A DNA stretch of 64,000 nucleotides from Marinobacter sp. SS13-12 (GCF_030227115.1 NZ_JASSUA010000001.1:1178001-1242000); one strand, 5' to 3'. Positions 25,892 to 36,339 are shown, counted from the first letter of the stretch. Notes: a model not told the origin generated them from the letters alone. A program made the numbers and translations.

Positions 25892-26221
25892 TTATTGGCT
25901 CCGGGAGGCTTTCTCTTCCAGGCCTGACAGGTCAAAGCGGCTGGCAAGTTCGTCAAGGACATCCTTTGGGCCCAGCCCGAGCCGCGACAGCATCACCATG
26001 CTGTGGAACCAGAGGTCGGCGGTTTCATAGACCACGTCCCGGGTATCGCCGGACTGTTCCGCATCCTTGGCAGCGAGCAGCGTCTCGGTGCATTCTTCCC
26101 CGACCTTCTCCAGGATTTTGTTGAGTCCCTTGTGGTGCAGGCTGGCAACGTAGGAGGTTTCGGGGTCGGCTTCCTTGCGCGCCTCCAACACCTGGGCCAG
26201 TTGTTCCAGAACGTCACTCAT
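25892..26221 (-). CDS. hisE: Phosphoribosyl-ATP pyrophosphatase
   Basis: 109 residues from the ATG at 26219–26221; the opening further upstream lies inside hisI. The MazG-like motif [31 protein letters not shown] (about 27–57) holds the metal-binding Glu residues, followed by [15 protein letters not shown]. It hydrolyses phosphoribosyl-ATP to phosphoribosyl-AMP in histidine synthesis. It overlaps hisI by 8 nt. Here hisI and hisE are separate genes, as in pseudomonads, not a fused hisIE. Confidence 0.97.
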   Translation of the reverse strand: MSDVLEQLAQVLEARKEADPETSYVASLHHKGLNKILEKVGEECTETLLAAKDAEQSGDTRDVVYETADLWFHSMVMLSRLGLGPKDVLDELASRFDLSGLEEKASRSQ

Positions 26222-26651
26222 TGCTGCTATCTCCCTGCTTGTTGCCATATATTGCGTCCGGGTCACGGAGCACCGGGTCTACGCCTGCCCATTTGCCGTT
26301 TTCCAGTCTGCGGTAGAAGCAGCTGCGACGACCGGTATGGCAGGCGATTCCACCCTTCTGCTCGACTTTGAGCAGAATCACGTCTTCATCGCAGTCCAGG
26401 CGGATTTCTGCAATCACCTGTTGGTGGCCTGAGGTTTCCCCTTTGCGCCACAATTTCCCCCGTGACCTGGACCAGTACACCGCCTGGCCTTCCTCAGCCG
26501 TCAGCCTGAGAGACTCGGGGTTCATCCAGGCCATCATCAGAATATCGCCAGTGGTGGCATCCTGGGCGATGGCGGGCACCAGTCCATCCGCGTTCCAGCG
26601 GATTTCGTCTAACCAGTCAGGTGTCTCGACTGTAGCTTTTGAATCTTGCAT
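26214..26651 (-). CDS. hisI: Phosphoribosyl-AMP cyclohydrolase
   Basis: 145 residues. The MMAWMN motif (about 38–43), the metal-binding [30 protein letters not shown] block (about 85–114, with Asp and Cys ligands) and the [13 protein letters not shown] segment are intact. It opens the purine ring of phosphoribosyl-AMP in histidine synthesis. It follows ubiB by 14 bp and overlaps hisE by 8 nt, so histidine genes ride in the ubiquinone/Tat series, the standard arrangement in Pseudomonas-like genomes. Confidence 0.97.
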   Translation of the reverse strand: MQDSKATVETPDWLDEIRWNADGLVPAIAQDATTGDILMMAWMNPESLRLTAEEGQAVYWSRSRGKLWRKGETSGHQQVIAEIRLDCDEDVILLKVEQKGGIACHTGRRSCFYRRLENGKWAGVDPVLRDPDAIYGNKQGDSSNE

Positions 26652-26665
26652 TTATATGACTTCCA

Positions 26666-28315
26666 TCAGTTTTTTCGTCTGCCGCCAACAATAAGCCAGG
26701 TAGCGCCGGCCAGCAGTGCCCAGCCGTGGGCCGGCATGGTCTGGGCGATGGTGGCAAGGTCATGGTCGACACTCAGCCAGGCCACGCCAGCCAGAGCCGC
26801 TGCCCCCAGCCCTCTGCGCCAGCGCCGGTCCGCACGGGCACGGTTTTTACGAATGAGTTCCAGTGTAGCGCGGCTGGACTGGTCGTTGGAGCCCGAATTG
26901 CGCAGTTGTACCAGGGCATCGTGGACCAGTTGCGGCATCTCGGGCGACTGCTCCAGCCAGGCCGGCAGGTGGGACTGCAGGGACTTGATCAGTCCGGAAG
27001 GGCCAATTCGCTTGCGCATCCAGGTTTCCAGGAAAGGTTGCGCTGTGCTCCACAGGTCCAGGTCCGGATAGAGCTGACGACCCAGGCCTTCCACATTGAG
27101 CAGGGTTTTCTGCAACAGCACCAGTTGGGGCTGCACCTCCATATTGAAGCGTCGGGCCGTCTGGAACAGCCGTAACAGGAAATGGCCAAAGGAAATATCC
27201 TTAAGCGGCTTTTCAAAAATGGGCTCGCAGACGGTACGTATGGCAGCCTCGAATTCGTTGACCCGGGTATCCGGCGGTACCCAGCCAGATTGGATGTGCA
27301 GCTCCGCCACCTGGCGGTAGTCACGGCGGAAGAATGCCAGCAGGTTGCGGGCCAGGTAACTCTGGTCATCCGGGGCGAGGGTGCCGACAATGCCGAAATC
27401 GATAGCAATGTATTTCGGGTCCGCCGGGTTGCTCACATCCACAAAAATATTGCCCGGGTGCATATCGGCGTGGAAGAAACTGTCGCGAAAGACCTGGGTG
27501 AAGAAAATTTCGACGCCTTTTTCCGCCAGCACTTTCAGGTCCACGCCGGCTTCCTTGAGGGCCGGAATATCCGCGATGGGGATGCCGTGGATGCGCTCCA
27601 TTACCAGCACCGACTTGCGCGTGTAGTCCCAGTCGATGGAGGGAATGTAAATCAGCGACGAATTCTCGAAATTGCGGCGCAACTGACTGGCATTGGCGGC
27701 TTCCCGCTGCTGGTCGAGTTCGTCGTGGATGGTGGAGTCGTAATCCGCCACCACTTCCACCGGGTGCAGCCGCCGGCCTTCGGACCAGTAGCGCTCAAGC
27801 AGGCCGGCCATCATATACAGCAGAGCAAGGTCCTGGCGAATGACCCGTTCGATGCCCGGGCGGATGACCTTGACCACAACTTCCCGCCCATCCCGCAGGG
27901 TGGCGGCATGAACCTGAGCCACCGAGGCGGAGGCCATCGGCTCTTTGGAAAACTGTGCAAACAGCTCCGCCACCGGAGCACCAAGGGATTTCTCGATAAT
28001 AGCCTGGGCCACCTCACCAGGGAAAGGCGGTACCCGGTCCTGCAGGTTCTTGAGCGAGAGCGCCATGTCGTCCGGCAGCAGGTCCCGGCGGGTGGAGAGA
28101 ATCTGGCCGAACTTGACGAACACCGGCCCCAGTTCCTCAAAGGCCAGGCGCAGGCGGTCGCCTCTGTCGAGCTTTGGTTGCGGGAACAGGTGCCAGGGGG
28201 CCAGAAGGAAGAACAGCTTGAGCGGGAGCGGCAGTTCCGCCAGTGGCAAAAAAATATCCAGCCGGTAACGGCAGAATACCCAGGCAATGCGGAACAGGCG
28301 TTGCAGGCGCGTCAC
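26666..28315 (-). CDS. ubiB: Ubiquinone biosynthesis protein UbiB (ABC1/ADCK atypical kinase)
   Basis: 549 residues, normal UbiB length. The family KxGQ motif is seen as [16 protein letters not shown] (about 67–82), the Ala-rich nucleotide loop as [13 protein letters not shown], and the kinase-like HADMHPGN and AIDFGIVG motifs follow. Two C-terminal hydrophobic segments (about 500–547) anchor it in the membrane. It is an atypical ATPase needed for ubiquinone synthesis, probably by extracting or presenting lipid intermediates. It overlaps ubiJ by 4 nt. Confidence 0.97.
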   Translation of the reverse strand: MTRLQRLFRIAWVFCRYRLDIFLPLAELPLPLKLFFLLAPWHLFPQPKLDRGDRLRLAFEELGPVFVKFGQILSTRRDLLPDDMALSLKNLQDRVPPFPGEVAQAIIEKSLGAPVAELFAQFSKEPMASASVAQVHAATLRDGREVVVKVIRPGIERVIRQDLALLYMMAGLLERYWSEGRRLHPVEVVADYDSTIHDELDQQREAANASQLRRNFENSSLIYIPSIDWDYTRKSVLVMERIHGIPIADIPALKEAGVDLKVLAEKGVEIFFTQVFRDSFFHADMHPGNIFVDVSNPADPKYIAIDFGIVGTLAPDDQSYLARNLLAFFRRDYRQVAELHIQSGWVPPDTRVNEFEAAIRTVCEPIFEKPLKDISFGHFLLRLFQTARRFNMEVQPQLVLLQKTLLNVEGLGRQLYPDLDLWSTAQPFLETWMRKRIGPSGLIKSLQSHLPAWLEQSPEMPQLVHDALVQLRNSGSNDQSSRATLELIRKNRARADRRWRRGLGAAALAGVAWLSVDHDLATIAQTMPAHGWALLAGATWLIVGGRRKN

Positions 28316-28950
28316 GGCGTCTCCGGTTGGTCTTTTTGATTGGATTGTTCCAGCCGCTCGACCCTGGCTTCCAGGCGCTCGGTCTGCAGGTTCAGACGGT
28401 CGATATCCGTGAAGGTGGCTTCCAGTTCACGGCGCCCGGGCAAGCTGCGGCTTTCCTCGTGGATGTATTCCTCGATATTGGCATTCAGGGACCTGAACGC
28501 CTGCCGGCTCCAGCTTGCGGCGCCGCGAATGCGCTGGCCGATGAAATGCGCCGGCACATCGCCAACATGCGCAGCCATGGCCGCTTCCCAGTCCGGATTG
28601 AGCTGATCGATAGCGCGCTGGAACTGATGTGCCAGGGCGGTGTCGCCATTCACCTGAATTCGCCCTTCAGTGAATACCCGGTCGTCGCCGGTAGCGAGGG
28701 CGACAAAGGCCATGGGCCGCCCAGACAGCACCAGAGCCGGCATTTCCGCCGGCTGGCTGGCAACCTGGACCCTGCCTCCCGCCTGCTGCAGCACCAGCGT
28801 GAGGTTCACTGACTGCAGCGAAAACTGTACGGGCCCTGTTAACGAGGCCATCAGCGCCTGCTTTCCGGCCGGGTCCAGCTCCAGGGCGCGATTGAGGGCG
28901 CTCTCGACGATGGCGGTAATAGCGGACAGCAGGGTAGGGCCGGGAAACAT
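28312..28950 (-). CDS. ubiJ: Ubiquinone biosynthesis accessory factor UbiJ (SCP2 domain)
   Basis: 212 residues. The N-terminal half is an SCP2-type lipid-binding domain ([25 protein letters not shown], then [10 protein letters not shown]), and the C-terminal ~50 residues form a coiled coil ([31 protein letters not shown]). UbiJ scaffolds the soluble Ubi complex and presents the lipid substrate. The position between ubiE and ubiB, with 1-nt and 4-nt overlaps, is diagnostic. Confidence 0.94.
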   Translation of the reverse strand: MFPGPTLLSAITAIVESALNRALELDPAGKQALMASLTGPVQFSLQSVNLTLVLQQAGGRVQVASQPAEMPALVLSGRPMAFVALATGDDRVFTEGRIQVNGDTALAHQFQRAIDQLNPDWEAAMAAHVGDVPAHFIGQRIRGAASWSRQAFRSLNANIEEYIHEESRSLPGRRELEATFTDIDRLNLQTERLEARVERLEQSNQKDQPETP

Positions 28951-29741
28951 CAGGGCTTGATCCCCACGTGCAGCGCGACCACGCCGCCGGTCATGTTGTA
29001 GTACTTGCAGTTTACCAGCCCGGCCTCTTCCATCATGGCTTTCAGGGTGTCCTGGTCCGGGTGCATGCGGATGGATTCGGCCAGGTACTGATAGCTGCTG
29101 GAGTCACCCGCGATCAGCTGGCCCATGAGCGGGAGGGCGTTGAACGAGTAGGCATCATAGGCTTTGCTGAGCAGCGGGTTAGTGGGTTTGGAAAACTCCA
29201 GCACCATCACCTTGCCGCCGGGTTTGAGCACGCGGGTCATGTCCCGCAGGGCCTGGTCCTTGTCGGTGACGTTACGCAGGCCAAAGGCAATGCTCACAGC
29301 ATTGAAGCTGTTGTCCGGGAACGGCAGGTGTTCGGCATCCGCCTGGAGGTATTCAATGTTGCCGGCGTAGCCGCGATCCATCAGCCGGCTACGGCCAACC
29401 TGCAGCATGGAGGCGTTGATATCGGCGAGTACGACCTTGCCGGTCGGGCCCACCAGATCGGAAAATTTCATCGTCAGGTCGCCGGTGCCACCGGCAATGT
29501 CCAGCACCTGATGGCCTTTGCGAACGCCGGAGAGCTCAATGGTGAAGCGCTTCCAGAGGCGGTGGATTCCCATGGACATGAGGTCGTTCATCAGGTCGTA
29601 CTTGCCGGCCACCGAGTGGAACACTTCCGCTACCTGGCCCGCCTTCTGGCTTTTTGGCACATCGCGGAAGCCAAAATGGGTAACGTCGTCTTTCGGGGCC
29701 TCCGGCTTCGGCTCGTTGGCAGATGGTTGTTGCTCGCTCAT
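28950..29741 (-). CDS. ubiE: Ubiquinone/menaquinone C-methyltransferase UbiE
   Basis: 263 residues. SAM-binding motif I is [15 protein letters not shown] (about 82–96). The UbiE signature [18 protein letters not shown] (about 48–65) and the [22 protein letters not shown] motif (about 150) are intact. It C-methylates the quinone ring precursor. It is the first gene of the long leftward series ubiE–ubiJ–ubiB–hisI–hisE–tatABC–rsmE, and the 114-bp gap upstream, shared with a divergent gene, is where its promoter should be. Confidence 0.97.
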   Translation of the reverse strand: MSEQQPSANEPKPEAPKDDVTHFGFRDVPKSQKAGQVAEVFHSVAGKYDLMNDLMSMGIHRLWKRFTIELSGVRKGHQVLDIAGGTGDLTMKFSDLVGPTGKVVLADINASMLQVGRSRLMDRGYAGNIEYLQADAEHLPFPDNSFNAVSIAFGLRNVTDKDQALRDMTRVLKPGGKVMVLEFSKPTNPLLSKAYDAYSFNALPLMGQLIAGDSSSYQYLAESIRMHPDQDTLKAMMEEAGLVNCKYYNMTGGVVALHVGIKP

Positions 29742-29855
29742 GGCTGGGTCCTGTCAGAATCTGAACCCCGTATTCTAACGCCTGCGGGGGTGGCTACAAG
29801 TTTAATGCCGTCTTACACTGTAAAACGTCCCTTAATTCCCGGAGAAACCTGATCC

Positions 29856-30134
29856 ATGTCTGTTATTGATGTTCATCGCGCCCATTCCCTCGATAAAGAC
29901 CATGCTCGCCAGGCAGCGGAAACCCTGGCCGAGGATCTGTCGAAGCAGTTCGATGTGAATTACCAGTGGGAAGGGGATCATTTGCGGTTTAAACGCAGTG
30001 GGGTGAAGGGACAGCTGGAGATTACCGACAGCGATCTCCACATCCACCTGGAGCTGGGGCTGATGCTGCGGCCGTTCAAATCCCGGATCGAGCAGGAAAT
30101 TCATTCCCAACTGGACCAGATTCTGAAAGCCTGA
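29856..30134 (+). CDS. Polyhydroxyalkanoic acid granule-region family protein
   Basis: 92 residues, from the ATG at 29856 with CGGAG upstream. The alternating pattern and motifs (HSLDKDHARQAAETLAEDLSKQFDVNYQWEGDHLRF...SGVKGQLEITDSDLHIHLELG) fit the small family found near phaC-type genes in Pseudomonas and often next to ubiE. It is a soluble alpha/beta protein without catalytic motifs; a role at PHA granules is inferred from the family name only. No PHA synthase is present in the window. It is divergent from ubiE and convergent with the next gene. Confidence 0.82.
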   Translation: MSVIDVHRAHSLDKDHARQAAETLAEDLSKQFDVNYQWEGDHLRFKRSGVKGQLEITDSDLHIHLELGLMLRPFKSRIEQEIHSQLDQILKA

Positions 30135-30149
30135 GTTGGTTTATCGTGC

Positions 30150-30899
30150 TTAAAGGTCTCCCGGCAGGTCAAACGGTTCCGGGTGGCCTTTGAGGATGTT
30201 GTCCATCACCTTTCTCTCCCGTGTCACCAGGCGGTCGATCAGTCGTTCCACATCCTCCATTTTGCGGAAGGCGGAATAGCCCCGGTGGAGGAAACTGTGC
30301 AGGTCGCTCAGGTCTGCCATTTCCGCCGGTGCCCGGCTCATGCTCAGCAGCCAGCCGAGGGTGCGGTTGCGCACGTAGCGATCCAGTTGCTGCCCCACCT
30401 CTGCGACCAGGGTTATCTGCCGCTCTCTCTGCTCCATGCGCAGGCTGCTGCGAAAAACCTGACAATAGTCGTTGCTGGTGAGGGAGGCGGGGGAGAGTCC
30501 CTGGTGCTGGCAGAGTTCGGCCAGTTCCAGGTCCAGTTGTTGGGTGATCAGGTTCAGTTCCACCAGGCCGGCAAAGGTATCCAGCAGGTTGTCTGGCAAC
30601 CACTTCACCATCTTCGGGAAAACCCGGTCGATATTGTCGTCGCGGCGGGTCATGCCTGCAGGTGCGTACAGGTCTGTCAGCAGGAATTCCAGGCCGGTGT
30701 GATACCCGGGGTGCCGGTAGAGGTCCTCATGGGTGGCTTTCAGCCGCTGCGCCTGCCAGTCTGCGATCAGGAAGGTGTGTTCCAGCAGCGGATGGGTGGC
30801 TTTGTGCTGGCGGAAATCATGGTAGCCCAGCAACAGTTGCTGCAAGCGGCGGGCGCTGTCGGAATGGACGCTGGTGGCGACAAGGCGCTCACGATACAT
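30150..30899 (-). CDS. FFLEELY-motif family protein, unknown function
   Basis: 249 residues, helical, with no signal peptide. The segment GLEFLLTDLYAPAGMTRRDDNIDRVFPKMVKWLPDNLL (about 70–107) corresponds to the FFLEELY(G) motif after which the family is named, here as FLLTDLY. The family occurs in Marinobacter and pseudomonads, often near PHA or lipid genes, but has no assigned activity. It is convergent with the PHA-region protein and lies 73 bp downstream of an alpha/beta hydrolase on the same strand, so a lipid-linked role is possible but unproven. Confidence 0.8.
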   Translation of the reverse strand: MYRERLVATSVHSDSARRLQQLLLGYHDFRQHKATHPLLEHTFLIADWQAQRLKATHEDLYRHPGYHTGLEFLLTDLYAPAGMTRRDDNIDRVFPKMVKWLPDNLLDTFAGLVELNLITQQLDLELAELCQHQGLSPASLTSNDYCQVFRSSLRMEQRERQITLVAEVGQQLDRYVRNRTLGWLLSMSRAPAEMADLSDLHSFLHRGYSAFRKMEDVERLIDRLVTRERKVMDNILKGHPEPFDLPGDL

Positions 30900-30972
30900 G
30901 CGGGTGTAGCTCCACTGAACCTGCGATAGAAGCGCGCCAGTTTAGCGGAGCTGAAGCCTTTGTGCAGCAACC

Positions 30973-31896
30973 TCAGCCCTGGGCGGCGGTGGGCAGGGTC
31001 TCGAATCCGGGTACCCATTCCTTGCTGTCGAGGGTAATGAAGTGGCTGGGGGCCTCGGTTTCAACGATGCGCATGGTGGTCGGGCTCTGGCGCGCACTGG
31101 CCAGCATGGCCTGGCGATCGAGGATACGATCCACGGCGGGGATCAGGAAGGTGCCGTAGCGAATCCGGTCGTAGACACTGGCATCGGTCCGCTCCATCCA
31201 GGCCATCAGGTCCTCAATGTTACGAACGATGGTCAGGTGGTCCTTGGTGGCGGAGAACAGTTTGCCCAGTAGCTGCTTCTTGCGTGGATTCATCTTGCCG
31301 AAGAACGTCTGGCCATAGGCAGACGATGGGGCACTGTTGATCAGGCGGATCAGCCAGGGCCACATGCCGTGGCTTACCGGTTCCAGAACCGCTGTCACCA
31401 GGGCGGAAAGCCGGCCATCGGGGAGGACCGGTGCTTCCAGTACGACTTCTACATTTTCAAACAGTTCCGGCCACTGCTTGATAGCCTCTAGAATGACGGC
31501 TCCACCGCGGGAATGGCCGTGTACACGGATGTTATCAGTACCTGGCAGGTTTGCCAGCGCCTGGTTGAGAATGCAGGCATCGTACTCAATGGTGCCATCC
31601 AGGTACTTGATGGGCACTTCCCAGTCCGGTGACTCGGGTGTTACGCCATTGACCGGAATGTGGTAGTTGCTGCAGGTAAGCAGTATCAGCTCGGTGGTGG
31701 GTGCCTCGTAGGCCTGGGTAAAGTAGCAGTGGTTTTCCAGAAAGCCGTGTACGCCAATAACGGTCTGTTCCGCCTTGCCGCTGTGGTTGCGTACGGAAAC
31801 TGCGCCAGTACCAACCCGGTAGACGCGCCCCGAGAACATTTCGGAGTAGGCGCTTTCAATCGGTTTTATCAGTTTGCGTACATGGCTCGCTTTCAT
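30973..31896 (-). CDS. Alpha/beta hydrolase, probable esterase/lipase
   Basis: 307 residues. It has an oxyanion-hole HGF motif (VIGVHGFLENHCYF, about 46–59) and the nucleophile elbow GHSRGG (about 129–134, Ser nucleophile). A late Asp and the His of SHFITL (about 286–291) are candidates to complete the triad. No signal peptide is evident, so it is presumably cytoplasmic. The substrate cannot be read from sequence. It precedes the FFLEELY protein and is divergent from a wax ester synthase/DGAT gene, suggesting an acyl-ester context. Confidence 0.85.
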   Translation of the reverse strand: MKASHVRKLIKPIESAYSEMFSGRVYRVGTGAVSVRNHSGKAEQTVIGVHGFLENHCYFTQAYEAPTTELILLTCSNYHIPVNGVTPESPDWEVPIKYLDGTIEYDACILNQALANLPGTDNIRVHGHSRGGAVILEAIKQWPELFENVEVVLEAPVLPDGRLSALVTAVLEPVSHGMWPWLIRLINSAPSSAYGQTFFGKMNPRKKQLLGKLFSATKDHLTIVRNIEDLMAWMERTDASVYDRIRYGTFLIPAVDRILDRQAMLASARQSPTTMRIVETEAPSHFITLDSKEWVPGFETLPTAAQG

Positions 31897-32238
31897 GACT
31901 ACTCTCCTCCAGCACCCGGTGTTTGCCTTTTATTCATCGTTGTCGGTGCAGGTGATTCAGTTGTACCGCCTTCTGCTGCTACATATATTGGCACTGGTTA
32001 CACTGTTTACGCTCAGTTGCGGCCAATAGACTTTTGGCGAAGGGGGCGCAAAGGCACGTCGGCTACCTCATAACCATTTCATCAATCCTTATTCCCAGTA
32101 TAGAGGGGAAAGGTTACTACCGTGTAACTTTTTGTGAGTGCGAGCTGCGGGACCTTATATGGAGCCATCAGGGCTTGTCTGGCACAATGCGGGGTCATCT
32201 ATCCATTTCTTGCTGCAATTACCCGGGGACAGACAGGT
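31897..32238. other. Divergent intergenic region, hydrolase / WS-DGAT
   Basis: 342 bp between the hydrolase start and the inferred TTG start of the acyltransferase. It contains promoter space for both. No convincing ORF, RNA gene, repeat or strong dyad was seen. Confidence 0.45.
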
Positions 32239-33633
32239 TTGAGTCAAAAGGAATCGCATCTGCTGTTGCCTGTGGATTCAGCATGGCTGGCCCTGGAGCG
32301 CCCGGAAAACCCGATGACCATCACGGTCATGCTGCGGGTGGAAGGCCTGACAGAAGCCCGGTTCCGGGAATTTCTGCGCATCTACTGGATGGCCTGGGAG
32401 CGTTTCAGTTTCATGCCCGTGCGCCGCGCACCAGGCTGGTGGTGGGAAGAGGACCCGGTGTTCTCGCTTCATCACCACTTTGAAGTGGTCCGGGGCGAAT
32501 TTGGCCATCAGTCATTGCAGGACTGGGTATCTGCCCGACTGAACCAACCTTTGCCGGATTACCGTCCACTGTGGAAATTCTGGCTGCTGCCGGATGCCGA
32601 GGGCGGCGCCGCGCTGCTGCTGCGCATGCATCACTGCTATGCCGACGGACTCTCCCTGCTTGGCATCTTCGAGCGCCTGTGCCCGCCTTCACCGCAACAG
32701 GCACCTGTGCTCTACGGAGCGCCGGAGCAGGCAGATATGGGCCGTTGGAGCCGGGCTGCCAACGCCTGGTTCCGGGAACTGACCGCCAGTGAGGCGCCGC
32801 AGGCTGATGCGGCACGGGGAGGGGATATCCCCGGCAACGGCGGTACAGCCGGTCGCAATGCCCTGGAGCGGGCAACCTGGCGAAGCCTGAAACTGGTGAA
32901 TGAGCTCAGTCAGTTCCTGGTGGAACCGGAAGATACCGACTCATCCCTGAATCGGGCACTGCTGGGCCGTCGCCAGTGCCGCTGGTCGCAGCCGGTTGCG
33001 CTGGAACGCTTTCGCCATATTGCCACGGTCACTGGTGTCACCATCAACGATGTGTTGCTCAGTTGCGTGGCCTCGGCCGTCCGCAAGCGGCTTGTTGCTG
33101 ACAATACCGATACGGATAAGGCGGTGCTCCATGCCGCAGTGCCGGTGGATATTCGCAGCCGCCTGCCAGCGGACATAAAGCCGGAACCCGGCACCCTGGG
33201 TAATTACTTCGGCACTGTTTTCGTACCGTTGCCGGTGGACGGTGAAAGTTCGCTGGAGCGGCTATTCCGCATCAAGCATGAAACCCGCAAGCTCAAGAAA
33301 AGCTGGCAGCCGGGGCTGGCCTGGGCGCTTGCCGGCAGTGCCTCTGTTATCCCCGAAGCCTGGCGCCAGCCAGTGGCGGATCTGTTTTACCGCAAGGCAA
33401 GTACCGTGGTGTCGAACGTCCCCGGCACCCGGGACGAACGCTATCTGGCCGGTTGTCGTATCCTCGAGCAGATGTTCTGGGTACCCCAGGCCGGAGACAT
33501 CGGGCTGGGAGTCAGCATTGTCAGTTATGCCGGCCATATCCAGTTCGGTGTTGTCGCTGACGAAGCCGTCATGGCAGACCCTGAAACCTTCCTTGAAGAC
33601 TGCCTGCAAGAGCTCGATCTTTTCCCTTCCTGA
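32239..33633 (+). CDS. Wax ester synthase / acyl-CoA:diacylglycerol acyltransferase (WS/DGAT)
   Basis: The start is taken as a TTG at 32239, nine bases after GGGGA. It gives 464 residues and places LPVDSAWLALERPENPM where the family N-terminus begins. An alternative GTG at 32134 would add 35 unlikely residues. The catalytic HHxxxDG motif is intact as MHHCYADGLSL (about 135). The downstream SNVPG motif (about 390) and the NDVLLS segment (about 270) are also family markers. WS/DGATs esterify acyl-CoA with fatty alcohols or diacylglycerol and are typical of Marinobacter, which usually has several paralogues. Which activity dominates here cannot be told. Confidence 0.88.
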   Translation: MSQKESHLLLPVDSAWLALERPENPMTITVMLRVEGLTEARFREFLRIYWMAWERFSFMPVRRAPGWWWEEDPVFSLHHHFEVVRGEFGHQSLQDWVSARLNQPLPDYRPLWKFWLLPDAEGGAALLLRMHHCYADGLSLLGIFERLCPPSPQQAPVLYGAPEQADMGRWSRAANAWFRELTASEAPQADAARGGDIPGNGGTAGRNALERATWRSLKLVNELSQFLVEPEDTDSSLNRALLGRRQCRWSQPVALERFRHIATVTGVTINDVLLSCVASAVRKRLVADNTDTDKAVLHAAVPVDIRSRLPADIKPEPGTLGNYFGTVFVPLPVDGESSLERLFRIKHETRKLKKSWQPGLAWALAGSASVIPEAWRQPVADLFYRKASTVVSNVPGTRDERYLAGCRILEQMFWVPQAGDIGLGVSIVSYAGHIQFGVVADEAVMADPETFLEDCLQELDLFPS

Positions 33634-33761
33634 CGAGTAGTAATCCCAAAGTTCTGTTTTCACAGCCTCCTAAAAGATCAGAAAACCTGCCCCCTTGGCG
33701 CATTTCCCACCCCCGCTGCTTCGCCGACCATTGAATTCAGGCGAGAGAATGCGCCTGAGAC

Positions 33762-33777
33762 ACGGGTTATCACCCGT
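33762..33777. promoter_or_regulatory. Short dyad upstream of the porin gene
   Basis: ACGGGT and ACCCGT form a 6-bp inverted repeat with a 4-nt spacer, 38 bp before the porin ATG. It could be an operator or a leader hairpin; no U-tract follows, so it is not a terminator. Confidence 0.3.
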
Positions 33778-33814
33778 TGCTCAATACCCAGATTCAACAA
33801 AAACCGGGGGAGTT

Positions 33815-34918
33815 ATGAACAACAACAATTTCAGAAAGTCAGGGTTGGCCTTTGCCATGGCAGCTGCCATGGGAGCAAGTGCTGGCGCCAATGCAGCGAT
33901 TGAAGTGTACAACGAAGACGGTACCAGCTTTTCTGTGGATGGCTATTTCAACGCGTTCTACGTCAACCGTGATGACAAGCTGAACGATGTTCGCAATTCG
34001 GACGTCAAGATGGGTTTCCTGCCCAACACGATCGGTTTTAACTTCAGCAAAGAGATGGGCGACCTGACCCTGGGTGGCCGGTCGTCCTTCTGGTCCACGA
34101 TCAACGACAGCCTGCAGTCACCGACCGATACTGCCATTGATGTGCGCCAGCTTTATGCCACCGTTGATGGCTCCTTTGGCCAGGTCCTGATTGGCAAGGA
34201 CTTTGGTCTGTACGCCCGTTCCAACATCTTCCTCGACGAGATCCTCATGGGCTTTGGCTCTCCCGGAGCGGCAACCGGCGTTTCTTTCGGTAATATCCGC
34301 ACGGGCTACCCGTATCCGAACCCATCGGCCCAGATTACCTACCGTACGCCTGATATGGGCGGCCTGAAGGTGGCTGCGGGTATTTTTGAGCCTGCCAATA
34401 CCACTCCGGGTGTCCAGTCCGAGCAGTCAGCACCCCGGTTTGAAGCGGAGCTGACCTATGCCGCCGATCTCAACGGCCTGGCGTTGACCGGTTGGGTCAA
34501 CGGTCGTCATCAGAGTTCCGAAAATGCGACCACGGAAGTGGACAGCCAGGGCCTTGGCTACGGACTCAAAGCATCGGTGGCGGGCTTCTCCTTGACGGCC
34601 TCCGGATTTACCTCCGAGGGGGATGTTCCGGTGTTGATCACAGATGCGGCCCTTGCGTCGGAAGAGGATGCCGATGGCTACCTGGTACAGGGGTCATACA
34701 CTCTGGGTGCCAACCGTTTCGTGGTGTCCTATGGTGAAACGGATTCGGACCAGGGCGATTTTGAGACCGAGAACACCTCCTTTGCGCTATTTCATGACGT
34801 GAACAGCAACTTCAAGCTGGTGGGCGAATACAACATGTTCGAGCAGACCACAAAGTCGACCGGTGCTGATGCAGCGGAATTCGACACGCTGGCGCTGGGT
34901 GCTGTCATCACGTTCTAA
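33815..34918 (+). CDS. Gram-negative outer-membrane porin
   Basis: 367 residues from the ATG at 33815 with GGGGGAG upstream. A signal peptide (about 1–26, ending ...GASAGANA) is followed by alternating amphipathic beta-strands. The C-terminus ends LALGAVITF, with the terminal Phe required for BAM recognition. Motifs such as RQLYATVDGSFGQVLIGKDFGLYAR match the general trimeric porin family. The loop around SPGAATGVSFGNI could be the constriction loop. Solute specificity is unknown. It is monocistronic, located just before the alcohol oxidation locus. Confidence 0.88.
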   Translation: MNNNNFRKSGLAFAMAAAMGASAGANAAIEVYNEDGTSFSVDGYFNAFYVNRDDKLNDVRNSDVKMGFLPNTIGFNFSKEMGDLTLGGRSSFWSTINDSLQSPTDTAIDVRQLYATVDGSFGQVLIGKDFGLYARSNIFLDEILMGFGSPGAATGVSFGNIRTGYPYPNPSAQITYRTPDMGGLKVAAGIFEPANTTPGVQSEQSAPRFEAELTYAADLNGLALTGWVNGRHQSSENATTEVDSQGLGYGLKASVAGFSLTASGFTSEGDVPVLITDAALASEEDADGYLVQGSYTLGANRFVVSYGETDSDQGDFETENTSFALFHDVNSNFKLVGEYNMFEQTTKSTGADAAEFDTLALGAVITF

Positions 34919-35058
34919 GCGTACTTTGATGGCGGGTACCTCCCGCGCGCCGGCATGGATTCCAGGCGTGCGGGGCCGCTCTTAAGACTAAAGTGCCGGT
35001 TTGCTTTGCTGCAGACCGGCTGCGCTGGCAGGCATTGATCAGGGAGGTTTTTAAATCA

Positions 35059-36339
35059 ATGGCTTACGATCATTTTGGCGCGCCCATTAAAAGCACTGAA
35101 GTCGCATTGGCTCCGTTTGCAGAAGCCGTAGAATCGGTACAAAGCCACACGGTTGCGGAGCGCCCATTGATGAAGCCAGCCACCATCCTGCCTGCGGTCA
35201 GGGTAGCCAGTTCCGACGCACGTGATCCCATGCTGGCCGCTACCAACCTTGCCAGCCAACTCAGCCACGATAATCTGGGCTGTGTCCTGTTTTTCTGTTC
35301 TGCTGAATACGATCTCGAACGCCTGGGTATTGCGCTGGAGCAGGTGTTTTCCGGAGTCCGGATCAGCGGTTGCACCTCTGCCGGTGAAATTACTCCAGAC
35401 GGGTATGGTCGGGGCTGCATTACTGCCATCGGGTTTGATCGCCGATATTTTTCCATCGACTACGCGCTGATCAGCGAACTGGACCGCTTTACGCTGCAGG
35501 ACGCCCAGAGCGTGATCGACGGCCTGCTGGCCACCTGCCGGGATGCCCGCCTGGCGCCCATCAAGGGCAACACTTTCGCCATCACCCTGCTGGATGGTTT
35601 GTCCAGCCGTGAAGAACTGGTGTTGGCAACCCTCAATGCCGCCCTGGGCACCATTCCGCAGTTCGGCGGCTCGGCCGGTGACGACGAACGCCTGGCCAAC
35701 ACCCATGTTTTCTTCGATGGCCAGTTTCACACCGGTGCTGCCACTGTGATGCTGGTGAACACACCGCTGGATTTCAGGGTGTTTTCCACCCACCACATGG
35801 AGGCCCGAAGCGAGAAGCTGGTGGTCACCCATGCCGATGCCAAGAGCCGCACGGTTTATGAGTTGAACGCGGAACCGGCGGCGGAAGCCTATGCGCGGGC
35901 GGTGGGCGTGACGGTAGAGGAACTGGACCGTAAGGTCTTCGCGCTGCGCCCCATGGGGGTCCGGATTGGCGGCCACTACTTTGTCCGCTCGGTGCAGCGG
36001 GTGAACGCTGACCAGAGCCTGACGTTCTACTGCGCCGTGGAAACCGGCATTGTAATGACGGCCATGGAACCGGGGTCGCTGCTGGACAGTGTCCGCACCC
36101 AGATTGAGGCCTCTGAACGGGTCGTGGGGCCGCCGCTGGTGACCATCGGCTGTGACTGTTTCTTGCGGCGTCTGGAAGCGGAGCTCACCGGTGTGGCGGA
36201 CGAGGTGTCCGATTTTCTTCGCCACCATAAAGTCATCGGATTCAACACCTATGGTGAGCAGTTCGACGGCATGCACATTAACCAGACGTTTACGGGGGTG
36301 GTGATTGGGCAGCCTGATGCCGGATACGGCCACAACTGA
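35059..36339 (+). CDS. FIST sensory domain protein
   Basis: 426 residues from the ATG at 35059 with GGGAGG upstream. The FIST N-domain (about 75–270, with VRISGCTSAGEITPDGYGRG) and FIST C-domain (about 280–420, ending HHKVIGFNTYGEQFDGMHINQTFTGVVIG) are complete. FIST proteins are proposed small-molecule-sensing partners of signalling enzymes. It overlaps the next gene, a hybrid histidine kinase, so the two form one unit. The same FIST–kinase–LuxR regulator order is found beside the ethanol oxidation genes of Pseudomonas (PA1975–PA1978, PP_2663–PP_2665). Confidence 0.9.
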   Translation: MAYDHFGAPIKSTEVALAPFAEAVESVQSHTVAERPLMKPATILPAVRVASSDARDPMLAATNLASQLSHDNLGCVLFFCSAEYDLERLGIALEQVFSGVRISGCTSAGEITPDGYGRGCITAIGFDRRYFSIDYALISELDRFTLQDAQSVIDGLLATCRDARLAPIKGNTFAITLLDGLSSREELVLATLNAALGTIPQFGGSAGDDERLANTHVFFDGQFHTGAATVMLVNTPLDFRVFSTHHMEARSEKLVVTHADAKSRTVYELNAEPAAEAYARAVGVTVEELDRKVFALRPMGVRIGGHYFVRSVQRVNADQSLTFYCAVETGIVMTAMEPGSLLDSVRTQIEASERVVGPPLVTIGCDCFLRRLEAELTGVADEVSDFLRHHKVIGFNTYGEQFDGMHINQTFTGVVIGQPDAGYGHN